Of a stretch of DNA of 64,000 bases, positions 11,047-20,904 are shown one piece after another (position 1 is the first letter of the stretch; each line of letters opens with the position of its first letter). This DNA is from Pseudozyma flocculosa PF-1 (lineage: Eukaryota; Basidiomycota; Ustilaginomycetes; Ustilaginales; Ustilaginaceae). The stretch spans positions 267,176 through 331,175 of the forward strand of contig NW_006920884.1 of the NCBI RefSeq assembly GCF_000417875.1, read 5' to 3'. Below the pieces are notes generated by a model, which saw nothing but the letters and a program-made list of their open reading frames with translations, did no database searches and was not told the origin of the DNA. Position numbers and translations under genes: made by a program.

Positions 11047-11772
11047 GTTGGGCGAAAGCGGGTGGTGGGGTCGTGGGGTGGTGCTGGTGTCGTGGATGGG
11101 AAACGGGTGACGAGGAGAGGCTGGGTTCAAAGAACAGTAGAGTAGTGCGGTCGGGGTGGTGTTGGTGGTGGAGAGGAAGGAGGAGGTTCGGCTAGAGGAG
11201 CCCCCAGTCTTATATCCATCGACGGAGGGGCCGGGGCAAGGGCAGGGGAGACCGGATGGACGGCCGTGGAACCGAGCGGAGGGGTGACGCTCGGTCCAAC
11301 CACGGCTTGTCGATCGTCGTCCGTTGGCGAGCGAGCCAGCCAGCCAGCCGGCCAGCGAAGCAGCGAAGACAGGCCAGGCCAGGCCAGGCCAGGCCAGGAT
11401 AGGCCAGGCAGGACAGGCTAGGATCCGTCACGGTACATGCAGCGCCGTAGCATGCCATGGTCGGTCTGCTCCACCAGAGGCAGCAGGAGACAAGGCAGGC
11501 AGGGTCTCGTGAGGCGGGCAGGCGCAGCCAGGCTCGCCGGGCGGCCAGGCCAGGCCAGCGCAGGCGGCGGTGGGTCATCACCGTGCCTAGGCTCTGCACC
11601 GACGGCCCCCGCTTGGCCTGCAAAGTGACGACAGGGCCCCCGTGCCAGCCGCTCGACGACGTGCAGCCGTGGCCCGAGCGGCTGGCGGCATCTCTCGGCC
11701 GAGGCAGTGCAGCTCACAGCATCATCCGCTTGCCTCTCCCGCTCGCTCAGTCGGCCTGTCGGGTTCACCCGC

Positions 11773-11804
<32 letters not shown>

Positions 11805-12067
11805 CTAGTCTGGCATTCATCTTCTAGACCCATGCAGGCCGTCAAAAAGGGGTATATCGAGGGCACGGCTACGTACGGACGGTGCGGGCAGTCTCGCTCC
11901 CGGACAGGTGGCAGAGAGCTAAGCAAGGTGGGGGACGAGGAAGAGGGGTTAAGAAACGACGGCGGACGGCTCGCCGGGCCTCTGGCTCCGATGAGATGTC
12001 GTCGTCTGTGGTCGTGAAAAGTCGTGGGCTTGGTCGTGTAAGAGTGTGTGGCGTCGGGAAAAAAAGG
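11047..12067. other. Intergenic spacer upstream of RTC3, downstream of IVY1-like gene
   Basis: About 1 kb with an AGGCC pentamer run (11371-11398), further CAGGC-rich sequence to about 11560 and a GTC trinucleotide run (about 11772-11800). The first ~150 bases should hold the RTC3 promoter. No gene recognised. Confidence 0.6.
11371..11398. repeat. AGGCC pentanucleotide microsatellite
   Basis: Five tandem AGGCC units embedded in a longer stretch of degenerate CAGGC/GCCAG sequence. Confidence 0.85.
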
Positions 12068-13780
12068 CTACGCGGCCGAGGATGCTTGCCGCCTCTCTGC
12101 CATGTTGGCACCTTCGCCCTCGGTGTCGGACGGCGCGGCCTTGGCATGGTCCCCGTCGTCCGTCGTCGCTAGTTGCTCCTGTTCCGTCAAGGATGGCTCA
12201 TTGCCAAAGTGCGACCCATCCGCCTGTGACCCTGCGTCCGCGTCTGGAGCGACGCGGTCCAAGGATCGGTCACCATGTCCTTCCGCCTCCTCGTCCTCGG
12301 GCTCGGGCGTCTTGGACCGCATCGATGGAGCAGTGGCCAGCGGTCCGCCCGCATCCTCGTCGATGATACTCAGCACGTTCTGCAACCGGCTCGCCGCGGC
12401 CGAGACGGCACCGATGCCGACCCCGCTCCCATTTCCGCTTCTCGATGTGCTCGAGGCCGTCGCTGCCGTCGCCGAATCGATATCGCCCGGATCTGCCGCC
12501 TCACGCTCCCTCCTATCGCGGTTCTTCTCCCGGTCGCGATCGAGCAGCTCTTCAAAGTCCATGCTCTCGCTGCCGAACAGGCCCGTTGTCGCCACGCTCG
12601 ACTCCGAAGTGGCGACCGAGGTGGTGGCATCCGAAATGGCCGAGAGCTGCGGAGCATGGCCGTGGACGCGCTCGCCGTGTCCGTGGCCACCTGCGCTCGA
12701 GGACGAGCCGCGCTTGGAATGCCGGGCCTGTGTGGGCGTGGCCTCGGCTTGGGGCGATTGGCCCACCATCGAGGGCGAGGCGGCGCTGCTGCTGCCGTTG
12801 GCAGGCCGCGAGAGGCCCCTGGACGGCGTCGTCGGCGACATTAGGCTGGCCGGGCTGATGGTCGACGATGCGGGAGCGCCGTTGGCGGCGTACGACTGTG
12901 CGCCTGCGGTGGGCGCACTGGGGGCGCCCTCGGGCACGACGCCGTGGATCGAGTTGGCGGCAGAAGAGAGCAGCGACGTCGGGGGCAGGATGCTGAAGAT
13001 CTGGTCGTCCTGCTTCGGCGGGCCATACGAGCCAAAGGGGTCCGGGATGGCCGAGAGCATGGGCTCGAGGATGGGGTCCGAGAGGCCCTTTGAGCTGATG
13101 CGCTCAGAGATCTCGATCTGCGAGCGGACGACGAGCGCCACCTTGCTCGAGATAAACTCCCAAACCTCCTCCTCGGACTCGAGGACCTCGTGGTAATAGT
13201 GGGCCTTTAGCTCGTCGAGCTCGTCGACGTGCGCCTGGAGCTCCTGGAGCGCGCGGCGGAACTGGTTGAGGTCGCGCTCTTTGCGCCTGCCCGTGCGCAT
13301 GTTGCGGGCCTCGGCCTCCTTGAGCTGCTTGCTCTTTTCGGTGATGGCCTTGTCGTGGGCGAGCTGGCGGTCGTTGCACGCGGCGCGGTAGGTGTCGTAG
13401 TGGCTGAGCAGGGGGATGCTAAAATCTTTCCAGAAGGTGTCGCAGAGCACCTGCTCATAGTTGCTCTTGAGGAAGTGGAGACCGCTGGCGGCCTGGAGGC
13501 CCGCGCCAGAGTCGTGGGCGCCCTTGACACGGGCGCACTCCTCGAGGGCGCAGGCAAAGTCGGACGACGCCTTGGCCATGGCGAGCATCGTGTTGGTGTA
13601 GGCCTTGGCCGAGGTGAGCAGCTTCTCGTAGGCGTTGAGCGAGTTGCGCAGGTCGGCGCGGGTGATGAGCACGGCGGGGCGAGATGGGAAATCGAGCGAG
13701 GCGCGCGTCGTCGAGCTCAGGCTCGGTGACGGCGGTCCGCCGCCCTGCTGGACGCTCCGGAAGGAGCGTGGACCCGGCAT
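12068..13780 (-). CDS. IVY1: IVY1-like BAR-type membrane-binding protein
   Basis: Intronless 570-residue protein. The N-terminal ~250 residues are a helical, heptad-rich segment that begins ITRADLRNSLNAYEKLLTSA and continues with SDFACALEECARVKG. It ends in LDELKAHYYHEVLESEEEVW and VRSQIEISERIS. This matches fungal Ivy1-type proteins, whose BAR-like domain binds phospholipids and, in yeast, the Rab Ypt7 and Vps33 at the vacuole. The C-terminal ~320 residues are Ser/Ala/Pro-rich, probably disordered and phosphorylated, with an acidic segment near the end. The start at MPGPRSFRS is the first ATG after a C/T-rich leader. The BAR-type reading is based on sequence pattern alone; another BAR or coiled-coil family is possible. 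It is head-to-head with the Rho-GDI gene across 1.4 kb. Confidence 0.68.
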   Translation of the reverse strand: MPGPRSFRSVQQGGGPPSPSLSSTTRASLDFPSRPAVLITRADLRNSLNAYEKLLTSAKAYTNTMLAMAKASSDFACALEECARVKGAHDSGAGLQAASGLHFLKSNYEQVLCDTFWKDFSIPLLSHYDTYRAACNDRQLAHDKAITEKSKQLKEAEARNMRTGRRKERDLNQFRRALQELQAHVDELDELKAHYYHEVLESEEEVWEFISSKVALVVRSQIEISERISSKGLSDPILEPMLSAIPDPFGSYGPPKQDDQIFSILPPTSLLSSAANSIHGVVPEGAPSAPTAGAQSYAANGAPASSTISPASLMSPTTPSRGLSRPANGSSSAASPSMVGQSPQAEATPTQARHSKRGSSSSAGGHGHGERVHGHAPQLSAISDATTSVATSESSVATTGLFGSESMDFEELLDRDREKNRDRREREAADPGDIDSATAATASSTSRSGNGSGVGIGAVSAAASRLQNVLSIIDEDAGGPLATAPSMRSKTPEPEDEEAEGHGDRSLDRVAPDADAGSQADGSHFGNEPSLTEQEQLATTDDGDHAKAAPSDTEGEGANMAERRQASSAA

Positions 13781-14240
13781 CGGGTAGCGGGGTCGGCGCC
13801 GGTGGCCTCGTGAGGTGCGATTCGAGAGTCGGGCGGCGAGAGTGCAGGGCTGCTTCGGCGCCGAATGGTGTTCCGTATCGGCGATGCTCCCCGGCAGACC
13901 TGAGAGCTGGGACGTTGCGAAATAGGGCGGGAAGATGCCGTCGGACCGAAGTGCCTTCGTAGCGCGGAGTGCGCCGACTTCGTGTGTTGCGAGGCGAGAC
14001 GACAGTCGATAGATTCTGCCGCCGCTTGTCGGTAGCCAGGTGTCGCGTTGAAGTTGACGAAAGGCTCGAGCGACCGGCGGTGGCGATTGAGAGCCAGCGG
14101 GAGATGGAGTCTTTCAGAGTGTCGACTGGCGACGGCGGCGGCAAGGGCGGCAAGGGCGGGTGTTGGTGTTGGGCTCGAGGTCGAGAGGCAGGCCAGTCCA
14201 GGCTAAGCTTTTGGGCGCTGAAGCGTGGGGGGCGCGCCAA

Positions 14241-14260
14241 CGTGCGTGCGTGCGTGCGTG
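14241..14260. repeat. CGTG tetranucleotide microsatellite
   Basis: Five perfect tetramers of alternating purine/pyrimidine character. Confidence 0.85.
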
Positions 14261-14996
14261 TTTGGGCCGACAGGGGGCGACTCGGCTCTGGAGCCATCCG
14301 CCAGGTTGCGAGCCCCTTGGCTCGGATGTCGGACGTTGAAGTGGCTGGCAAGCATCCGAGCCAGCCGGCTGCCGTGCTTCTGGAAAATGCCTTGGAAATA
14401 TACCAAAAAAATCGCCCGCCGTTGCGAAGGCTGCGCTGGCACGGGGAGGCCGAGAAGGGAGCCAGACTCTCGAGCAGGTCTGATCCAAGGCAGCCTGGCA
14501 AATCCTCTATCTGCCTTTCTGTCCTAGATTTCGAGCAAGGCGCTCCGAGAGAGAGGGAATGAGAGACGTTTGTGTGCGAAGATGAGAGAGATAGGGACGT
14601 CGCACGAGATGGCCAGTAGCCCAAGCTTGGGGAGGCGGAATCTCGTGGCGGCGGCGGTGGTGGCGGCGGCGGCAGCAGATCGACTGACGGGCGCTCGGAC
14701 CTCCACCGCCCAGGAGGCCGAGGGTGAGGTTCCAGCGCCCGCTGCCCGTGCCGGGTGTGCTGTGCTGTGCTGCGCTGTTGGTCTCGCGAGCGTCGGGCTG
14801 GCTACAGGTTAGGCCTCTGCTCGGCCCCTTTTTGCCGTCTGGTTGGTTTGGCAGCCTGAGCTGGCGCAGCTCGGCGGTGAGACGTACGCTGCGCTGGCTC
14901 CCCCTGCAGGCTGAGCAGGCTCGCTCGCGCCAACACGCAGCCCAGCTGCCAGCCCAGGCCAGCCCAGAACAGGCCCCCCGCCAGCCCTCGAATACG

Positions 14997-15037
14997 GCGT
15001 GCGTGCGTGCGTGCGAGCGAGCGAGCGAGCGAGCGAG
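14997..15037. repeat. Compound GCGT/GCGA tetranucleotide microsatellite
   Basis: About four GCGT units followed by about six GCGA units, 150 bases before the RDI1 start codon. Confidence 0.85.
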
Positions 15038-15186
15038 GATCGCCTTGGAAGCTTCACCCCATCTCTCTGTCTCTCTCTGCCCAGCTTTCAATCGCGCTAC
15101 CGCCAACAAAACCACCATCGACGACCACCCAACACCACGCCCTAACCCTAGTAGCCACACACCGCCAGCCTCTGCCTTCTAGCACC

Positions 15187-16394
15187 ATGTCCCACGCCCA
15201 AGACCCCACCATCGGCGACGACGAGCTCGCCACCACCAGTGAGTGCAGCTGCGGCCTCCCAGCTCACCTCCTCTCCCCGCCCACCATGGCATGCGCCCGC
15301 GACTGACATATTGTCCCCGCCTTCGCCCTTCTCGTGCCCTCCGACGCCTGCATCGCCCTGCAGAGACTGCCGGCTACAACCCGGGAGAGAAGAAGACGCT
15401 CGACGAGTACACCAAGCTCGACGCAGAGGACGAGTCGCTCGCAAGGTGGAAGGCCAGCCTTGGTCTCGACACCGCCTCGGCCGCCGTCGACCCAAACGCT
15501 CCCAAGGTGCGCCATGGCCTTGCATCGAAATCGGTCTCCTCTCGTCGCCAGCACCAGCCGACCCATTCTCACCTCGCTTCATCCTTCCCCGACCACACGA
15601 TCCGCTCCCGCTTCATTTCCCCGCCTCGCAGCTCCAGCTCCACAGCATCTCGCTCGTCTCGCCCTCGGCGCCAGGCGGTGCCGTCTCCATCGACCTGCAG
15701 CAGCCAAAAGAGCAGCTCGAGGCGCTCAAAAAGAACCCGCTCAACGTCAAGGAGGGCGTCGACTACAGCGTCAAGATCGTCTTCAAAGTCGGCAATGAGA
15801 TCCTTTCGGGCCTCAAGTACGTCCAGGTCGTCAAGCGTGCCGGCGTCACCGGTGAGTCGTCCCGAGCGAGCAGCAAAAGCAGGGTGGCAGAAGCAGGAGA
15901 TGGGCCCGGCGGCTTCACGGTTGCTGACTGACCAGCCCAACCATCCAACGACGGCCGCGTGCGTTGTAGTCGACCGCATGGAGGAGATGATTGGATCGTA
16001 CGGCCCGCGCGCCGAGCCGTACGAGAAGAAGTTTGCGTCCAACGAGGCCCCCAGCGGCATGCTGGCGAGGAGCGGCACCAACACCGTCCGCAGCAGGTGA
16101 GTCCGGCCCGCCATCGCTGTGTCCGGTCGACAGGGTCGCGAGCGCTGATGCCTCGACCCGCAACTCTTGTGCATCTGTGCGCGTGACGACGCTGCGCAGG
16201 GTGGTCGATGACGACGGCAACGTCTTTGCCGACTGGACGTGGGCATTCAAGGTGAGTGCCGAGCGCTGGCAGTGCCGCATCGCCGAGCGCAGGGTCGACC
16301 AGAAGCTGACGCTTGTGGCTTTCGTGCTCGCCCCGCCCGCTCGCCCGCTCTTGCCCGCTCGTTTTGGCGTGCCCAGATCACCAAGGAGTGGTGA
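15187..16394 (+). CDS. RDI1: Rho GDP-dissociation inhibitor
   Basis: Rho-GDI of 203 residues that extracts prenylated Rho/Cdc42/Rac GTPases from membranes and keeps them GDP-bound. Six exons: 15187-15238, 15364-15506, 15632-15851, 15970-16096, 16200-16251 and 16377-16394; donors are GTGAGT four times and GTGCGC once. The N-terminal regulatory arm contains the family motif YNPGEKKTLDEY and the acidic helix DAEDESLARWKASLG. The immunoglobulin-like domain has VDYSVKIVFKVGNEILSGLKYVQ, the segment MIGSYGPRAEPYEKKF and the ending DWTWAFKITKEW. The last five residues (ITKEW) and the stop codon sit alone on an 18-base exon. The length equals that of yeast and animal RhoGDIs, so no part is missing. 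It is convergent with OST2. Confidence 0.96.
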
Positions 16395-16624
16395 TTCCGC
16401 CACCATGCCGTCCGAGGCCTGGCCGGCGTCGCAACGTTCGGTCAGCTCGCCTGAACCGGCCTCTCTTCTGGCAGACATCCCTGCCCCTCGGCCGCTCCGT
16501 CTGTCTGCTGCCCTATCCTGCATCACACGCATCCATACCACTGAATATCCCGCACGACCCGAACCTAATGCCGAGACCGCTGAATCACAGCCATGTGGCT
16601 CACGCCTGACCCTCCGCGGGAGAA

Positions 16625-16655
<31 letters not shown>

Positions 16656-16747
16656 AGAGAGCAAAGAGGCGAGAGAATGAAGGTGCTGTGTGGGATTGCG
16701 GGAGAGGCAAGGTGGACCGGCCGGCCGGCCGCTTCGAAGGCTGAGCC
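16395..16747. other. Convergent 3' spacer with GA microsatellite
   Basis: Separates the 3' ends of RDI1 and OST2. It contains an AG-rich run at about 16621-16672 that includes a long perfect GA stretch. No gene seen. Confidence 0.7.
16621..16672. repeat. GA dinucleotide microsatellite
   Basis: Almost pure purine tract of GA repeats on the plus strand with a few AA/GG interruptions. Confidence 0.85.
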
Positions 16748-17387
16748 TCACCCGAGGAAGTTGAAGACGAAAAAGTGGAACAGGACTGATGCGAAGAGGA
16801 AGTCGCCGAACGCTCTGTTGCGAGAGAGGACACGGGGAGACGGAGGGTGGCACACAAAGAATCTCAGCCGCTGTCGCTGTCGCTGCAGCAGTAGCTGCGA
16901 TGGGATGCGATGGGATATTTGAAGCGGAGCGACGTACCTCTCTGGCGAGACCTTTGGGAAGACGTGGCTGTTTTCGGGGTTGGCCTGGATGCGGAGCGAG
17001 GCGGCGAGAACAAACTGGCCGACGGTGGATGCGAAGCTATCGTGCGTCGTTGTCGGAGGGGTCGGAACATCAAACGTCTAGGGAGGTCAGCAGAGGAAAG
17101 GAGGAGAGAGAAAGAGAGAGGCCAGAGATGGCGCTGGACGGGGTCTTGGGCCTGGGGGGGAAAGGGGGAGACACTTGCCCTGCAATAAACGAGTTGAAGG
17201 GGTAATTTGTGATGGCGATGCAGTAGACAAACTGGATGATGCCGCTGACCATGAGGAAGACGAGGAAGGCGTCGACGAGCTTGAGGCGTTTTGGCGTCGT
17301 GGCGACGTAGGAGTTGTAGAGGGCCGAAAAGGGCGACGACGAGGCGGACGCGGGCGTCGAGCGGGCTAGGGGCTTTGGTGGTGCCAT
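16748..17387 (-). CDS. OST2: Oligosaccharyltransferase subunit DAD1/Ost2
   Basis: Small ER-membrane subunit of the complex that transfers the Glc3Man9GlcNAc2 glycan to nascent proteins. Exons are complement 17179-17387, 16938-17036 and 16748-16814, giving 124 residues. The N-terminal signature is FSALYNSYVATTPKRLKLVD, followed by a membrane segment AFLVFLMVSGIIQFVYCIAI. After NYPFNSFIAGFASTVGQFVL come LRIQANPEN and the hallmark C-terminal segment RAFGDFLFASVLFHFFVFNF ending in LG. The first intron (17037-17178) can only keep the FASTVGQF frame if its donor is GCAAGT; the nearby GT gives a shifted frame. The second donor is GTACGT. Length and three hydrophobic segments match the family. It is divergent from SUP35. 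Confidence 0.95.
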
Positions 17388-18175
17388 CTTGAGCCGAGGA
17401 CCTTTCGACGAAGAGGGAGGATGCGACGGAGTGCAGAAGCTTGCGCGCGCAGTCAGCGGGTAGGTACCGGAGTGAAGATGCGATGGCGGAAGAGAGCGGC
17501 AGCGGGTCGGGAGGCGAGGTCGAGGTGGAAAGCAAAGCAAGCGAGCAAGGCGGTGAGGTGAGCTCGAGGTGCGAGCTTGGAACCTAGTTGCCCCGTCCCG
17601 CTGGCGGCAGAGGGGGTGGTCTGACCGCGTTGCGAACAAGCGGCAGCCAGCCAGCCGTGCGACAGAGACGGGCCCAAAAAAGTAGGCAAGGCGGGGCCCG
17701 CGCTAGGCAGAGCGGGAAGGCAGGGCCAGGCAGGGTCAGGCAGGGTGATGGCATGCAAACCTTCGATCTTCGCTGCGCTCGCCCGCACCTGGGCAGGCTG
17801 GCAGGCTGCCCTCGGCCCCTGCCGTTCAGGCTAGCGCCCCCTCGCCAGGCCCGCTCGCCTGCCGGTGGTGAGTGGGTGGCCTGCCATCAAACTTTTTTCC
17901 CCACCTGACGCCCTCCCGCCACCGCACCACCGCCATCACCCTCGGCACTCCTCCATCTCCTCACCTCCCAACCCCTCTCGAGACCACACCGGCGAAAGCG
18001 TATTGCGCCCATCGCCAGTCCTCCGACACCGTCGACCAACCCTCTTGCCGAAGGCCGACAGCAGGAACCCATCCTTTTGCTTGAAAGCGGTGCACGTCCG
18101 ACGACGCTTCGGATCCTCCCGAGTCCCAACCACCCCTGCACCTCTGCACCCGCCGCCCACGACCGACCGCCCGCC
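17388..18175. promoter_or_regulatory. Divergent promoter region of OST2 and SUP35
   Basis: A 788-base spacer between head-to-head genes. It includes CAGGC/CAGGG-rich sequence around 17690-17750 and a C-rich leader before SUP35 (about 17890-18175). No TATA box or extra gene seen. Confidence 0.5.
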
Positions 18176-20678
18176 ATGAACCCCAACGCACGAAGCTTCA
18201 ACTTCAACCCCAACGCCCAGGGCTTTGTGCCCCCGGGCGCTCAGCAGCAGGGGGGCAACCCCTATGGCCAGCAGCAGCAGCAGCAGCAGGGCGGCTACTA
18301 CCAGCAGGGCTTCAACCAGCAGGGCTTCAACGGCGGCTTCACCGGCCAGCAGCAGCAGCCCTACGGCCAGCAGTACCCGCAGGGCGCGTACGGCGGCGCC
18401 TACCAGCAGCAGGGCTTCAACCAGGGCGGCTACGCCCAACAGGGCTTCACTGGACAGCCCGGCGGCGCCTTCCCGCCTCGCGGTGCATCCTACCAGGGTC
18501 AGCCGCGCCAGCACAACAACCTCCCCCAGCAGCAGCAGCAGCAGCAGCAGCAACCCGGCAACGCCTCGATCCCACCAAAGCCCCAGGGAGCCGCCGGCCT
18601 GCCGTCCAACCCGACCGCTGCCGTGGCAGAGGCTCAGGCGGCTCGCAAGCCCGTCTCGCTCTCGATTGGCGGTGGCAGCAGCAGCAGCACGCCCGCCGCC
18701 GCCGCCAACACAGCAAAGGCTGACGGCGATGCGCCCAGGAAGCCCGTGAGCATCAGCATCGGCGGAGGCGCAAAGCCTGCCGCCGACAAGAAGCCCGTCA
18801 GCATCTCGATTGGCGGCGGCGCAAAGAAGGCCGCCGAGGCGCCCGCGCCAAAGGACAAGTCGGCGGCACCAGCAGCGGCTGCTGCTTCCGAGCCTGCGGC
18901 CTCCGACTCCGCAGCAGCGACTCCGGCCCCCGCTGGAGGTGTGGCGGCGGTCAAGGCGGCTGCGGCTGCCGACTCGCCCGCGTCTGCCACGCCCGCTGCC
19001 TCGTCGACCACATCCTCGCCGCGCGCCCAGTCGCCGGCTTTCGCCGCCGCTGCCTCGACGACGACCAAGGCTTCCTCCAAGGCTCTGGCCGTCGAAAAGA
19101 GCAAGACCGACGCCGAGCAGGTGCTCGAGGAGGCCACCAAGGCCACCGACGAGGAGACGCTCAAGGACCTGTTCGGCGACAAGTCCGACAGCCTCAAGTC
19201 GCACCTCAACATTGTCTTTATCGGCCACGTCGATGCCGGCAAGTCGACCATGGGCGGCCAGCTGCTCTTCCTCACCGGCATGGTCGACAAGCGCACCATG
19301 GAGAAGCTCGAGCGCGAGGCCAAGGACGCCGGCCGCGAGTCGTGGTACATTTCCTGGGCGCTCGACTCGACGTCCCAGGAGCGCGCCCAGGGCAAGACGG
19401 TCGAGGTGGGCCGCGCCTACTTTGAGACGGGCAAGCGGAGGTACACGATCCTCGACGCCCCCGGTCACAAGTCGTTTGTGCCGTCGATGATCAGCGGCGC
19501 GTCGCAGGCCGACGTGGCCGTGCTCGTCATTTCGGCGCGCAAGGGCGAGTTTGAGACGGGCTTTGAGCGCGGTGGCCAGACGCGCGAGCACGCCGTGCTG
19601 GTCAAGACGGCCGGCGTCCAGCGGCTGGTGGTCGTCGTCAACAAGATGGACGAGCCGACGGTGCAGTGGGAGCAGAGCCGGTACGACGAGATTGTCAGCA
19701 AGCTGTCGCCCTTCCTGCGCGGCACGGGCTTCAACCCAAAGACGGACGTCACCTTTATCCCGGTGTCGGCCTACTCGGGCCAGAACCTCAAGGAGCGCGT
19801 GCCCAAGGACATCTGCTCGTGGTACACGGGGCCCAGCCTGCTCGAGTTCCTCGACGACCTGTCGCTGAGCGACCGCAAGATCAACGCGCCGCTCAAGATG
19901 CCCATCTCGGAGAAGTACAACGACATGGGCACCGTCGTCGTGGGCAAGCTCGAGGCGGGCAAGATCAAAAAGGGCGACTCGCTCGTCCTGATGCCCAACA
20001 AGACGCCCGTCGAGGCCGTGTCGATCTTCAACGAGCAGGAGGAAGAGGTGCCCGCCGCCATCTCGGGCGACAATGTGCGCGTCAAGCTCAAGGGCGTCGA
20101 CCACGAGGACGTCACCGTCGGCTACGTCCTCTCGGACGCAAAGGAGCCCGTCCACGTCGCCACCCACTTCGAGGCGCAGCTCGCCATCCTCGAGCACCGC
20201 AACATCATCTGCGCCGGCTACAGCGCCGTCCTCCACTGCCACACCGTGTCCGAGGAGGTCAACCTGTCGGCCCTGCTCCACTACTACGACAAAAAGACGG
20301 GCAAGAAGAGCAAGCGCGGACCCCAATTCGCCAAAAAGGGCATGAAGGTCATCGCCCTCATCGAGGCCGCCGCGCCCGTCTGCGTCGAGCGCTTCAAGGA
20401 CTACCCGCAGCTCGGCCGCTTCACGCTGCGCGACGAGGGCCGCACCATTGCCGTGAGTCGAGTGCTGCCGCCCTGCCCGCCGCAGAACGTCTCGGAGTCG
20501 GTGTGTTCCCCGAAGTCGAAGTGCGATGCTGACCGTCGACCTCCTTTGGCTCCTATCGCCCGCTTACCCACTGACCCCACCCCCACAGATCGGCAAGGTG
20601 ACAAAGCTCATCACCAGCGCCGAGGAGATGCCAGACGTCAGCAAGCTCTCGGTCGAGGCCACGGCGGCGGCCAACTGA
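18176..20678 (+). CDS. SUP35: Translation termination factor eRF3 (Sup35)
   Basis: GTPase partner of eRF1 in stop-codon recognition. Exons 18176-20452 and 20589-20678 give 788 residues. The N-terminal region is Gln/Gly/Tyr/Asn-rich with imperfect repeats of the type YQQGFNQ, like prion-forming Sup35 N domains. It opens with NPNARSF and FNPNAQGFVPP, close to the PAM2 motif that binds the MLLE domain of poly(A)-binding protein. Three copies of KPVS(I/L)SIGGG follow at about 158, 188 and 205. The GTPase starts near 343 with G1 GHVDAGKST, G3 DAPGHKSF and G4 NKMD, then EF1A-like domains 2 and 3 (AILEHRNIICAGYSAVLHCH; GRFTLRDEGRTIAIGKVTKL across the intron). ATG 18176 was chosen because translation upstream of it gives 33 residues without family resemblance. 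Divergent from OST2, convergent with TRS20. Confidence 0.96.
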
Positions 20679-20904
20679 GGCCGCCATGCTGCACCTGTAA
20701 TTAGTTCGTCCGTCGCCTAGCCCCTGAGGGCTGGAAGAAAACGCCACGATCTCCTCAGCCTTCCTGTCCGATGATCGACGTGCGTGTGCGAGCTTGACGA
20801 CGGCGGGCGACCGGGCGGGCGGGGGGCGAGGTAGCTTGACGCTTCCGATCCGGCTCGGCTCGTTGTTGCACCCCGGCTGCACTCGTCGGAGAGAGCGGGA
20901 CGGG

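Larger units (their letters stand above)
13781..15186. other. Divergent spacer between IVY1-like and RDI1 genes
   Basis: About 1.4 kb. It contains a CGTG run (14241-14260), a GCGT then GCGA run (14997-15037), both prone to unusual DNA structure, and a CCTAACCCTA telobox-like sequence at 15141-15150. No gene is supported; open frames here are basic, low-complexity and lack domain signatures. Confidence 0.6.

Noticed and set aside
13801..14624. Minus-strand continuation of frames upstream of the IVY1-like start
   Set aside because: Arg/Ser/Pro-rich, no domain signature and in a different frame from the BAR-type protein; read as 5' flank.
17936..20326. Minus-strand open frame of 796 codons opposite SUP35
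   Set aside because: Shadow of the SUP35 coding frame; long Leu/Gly runs are antisense of Gln/Ala codons.
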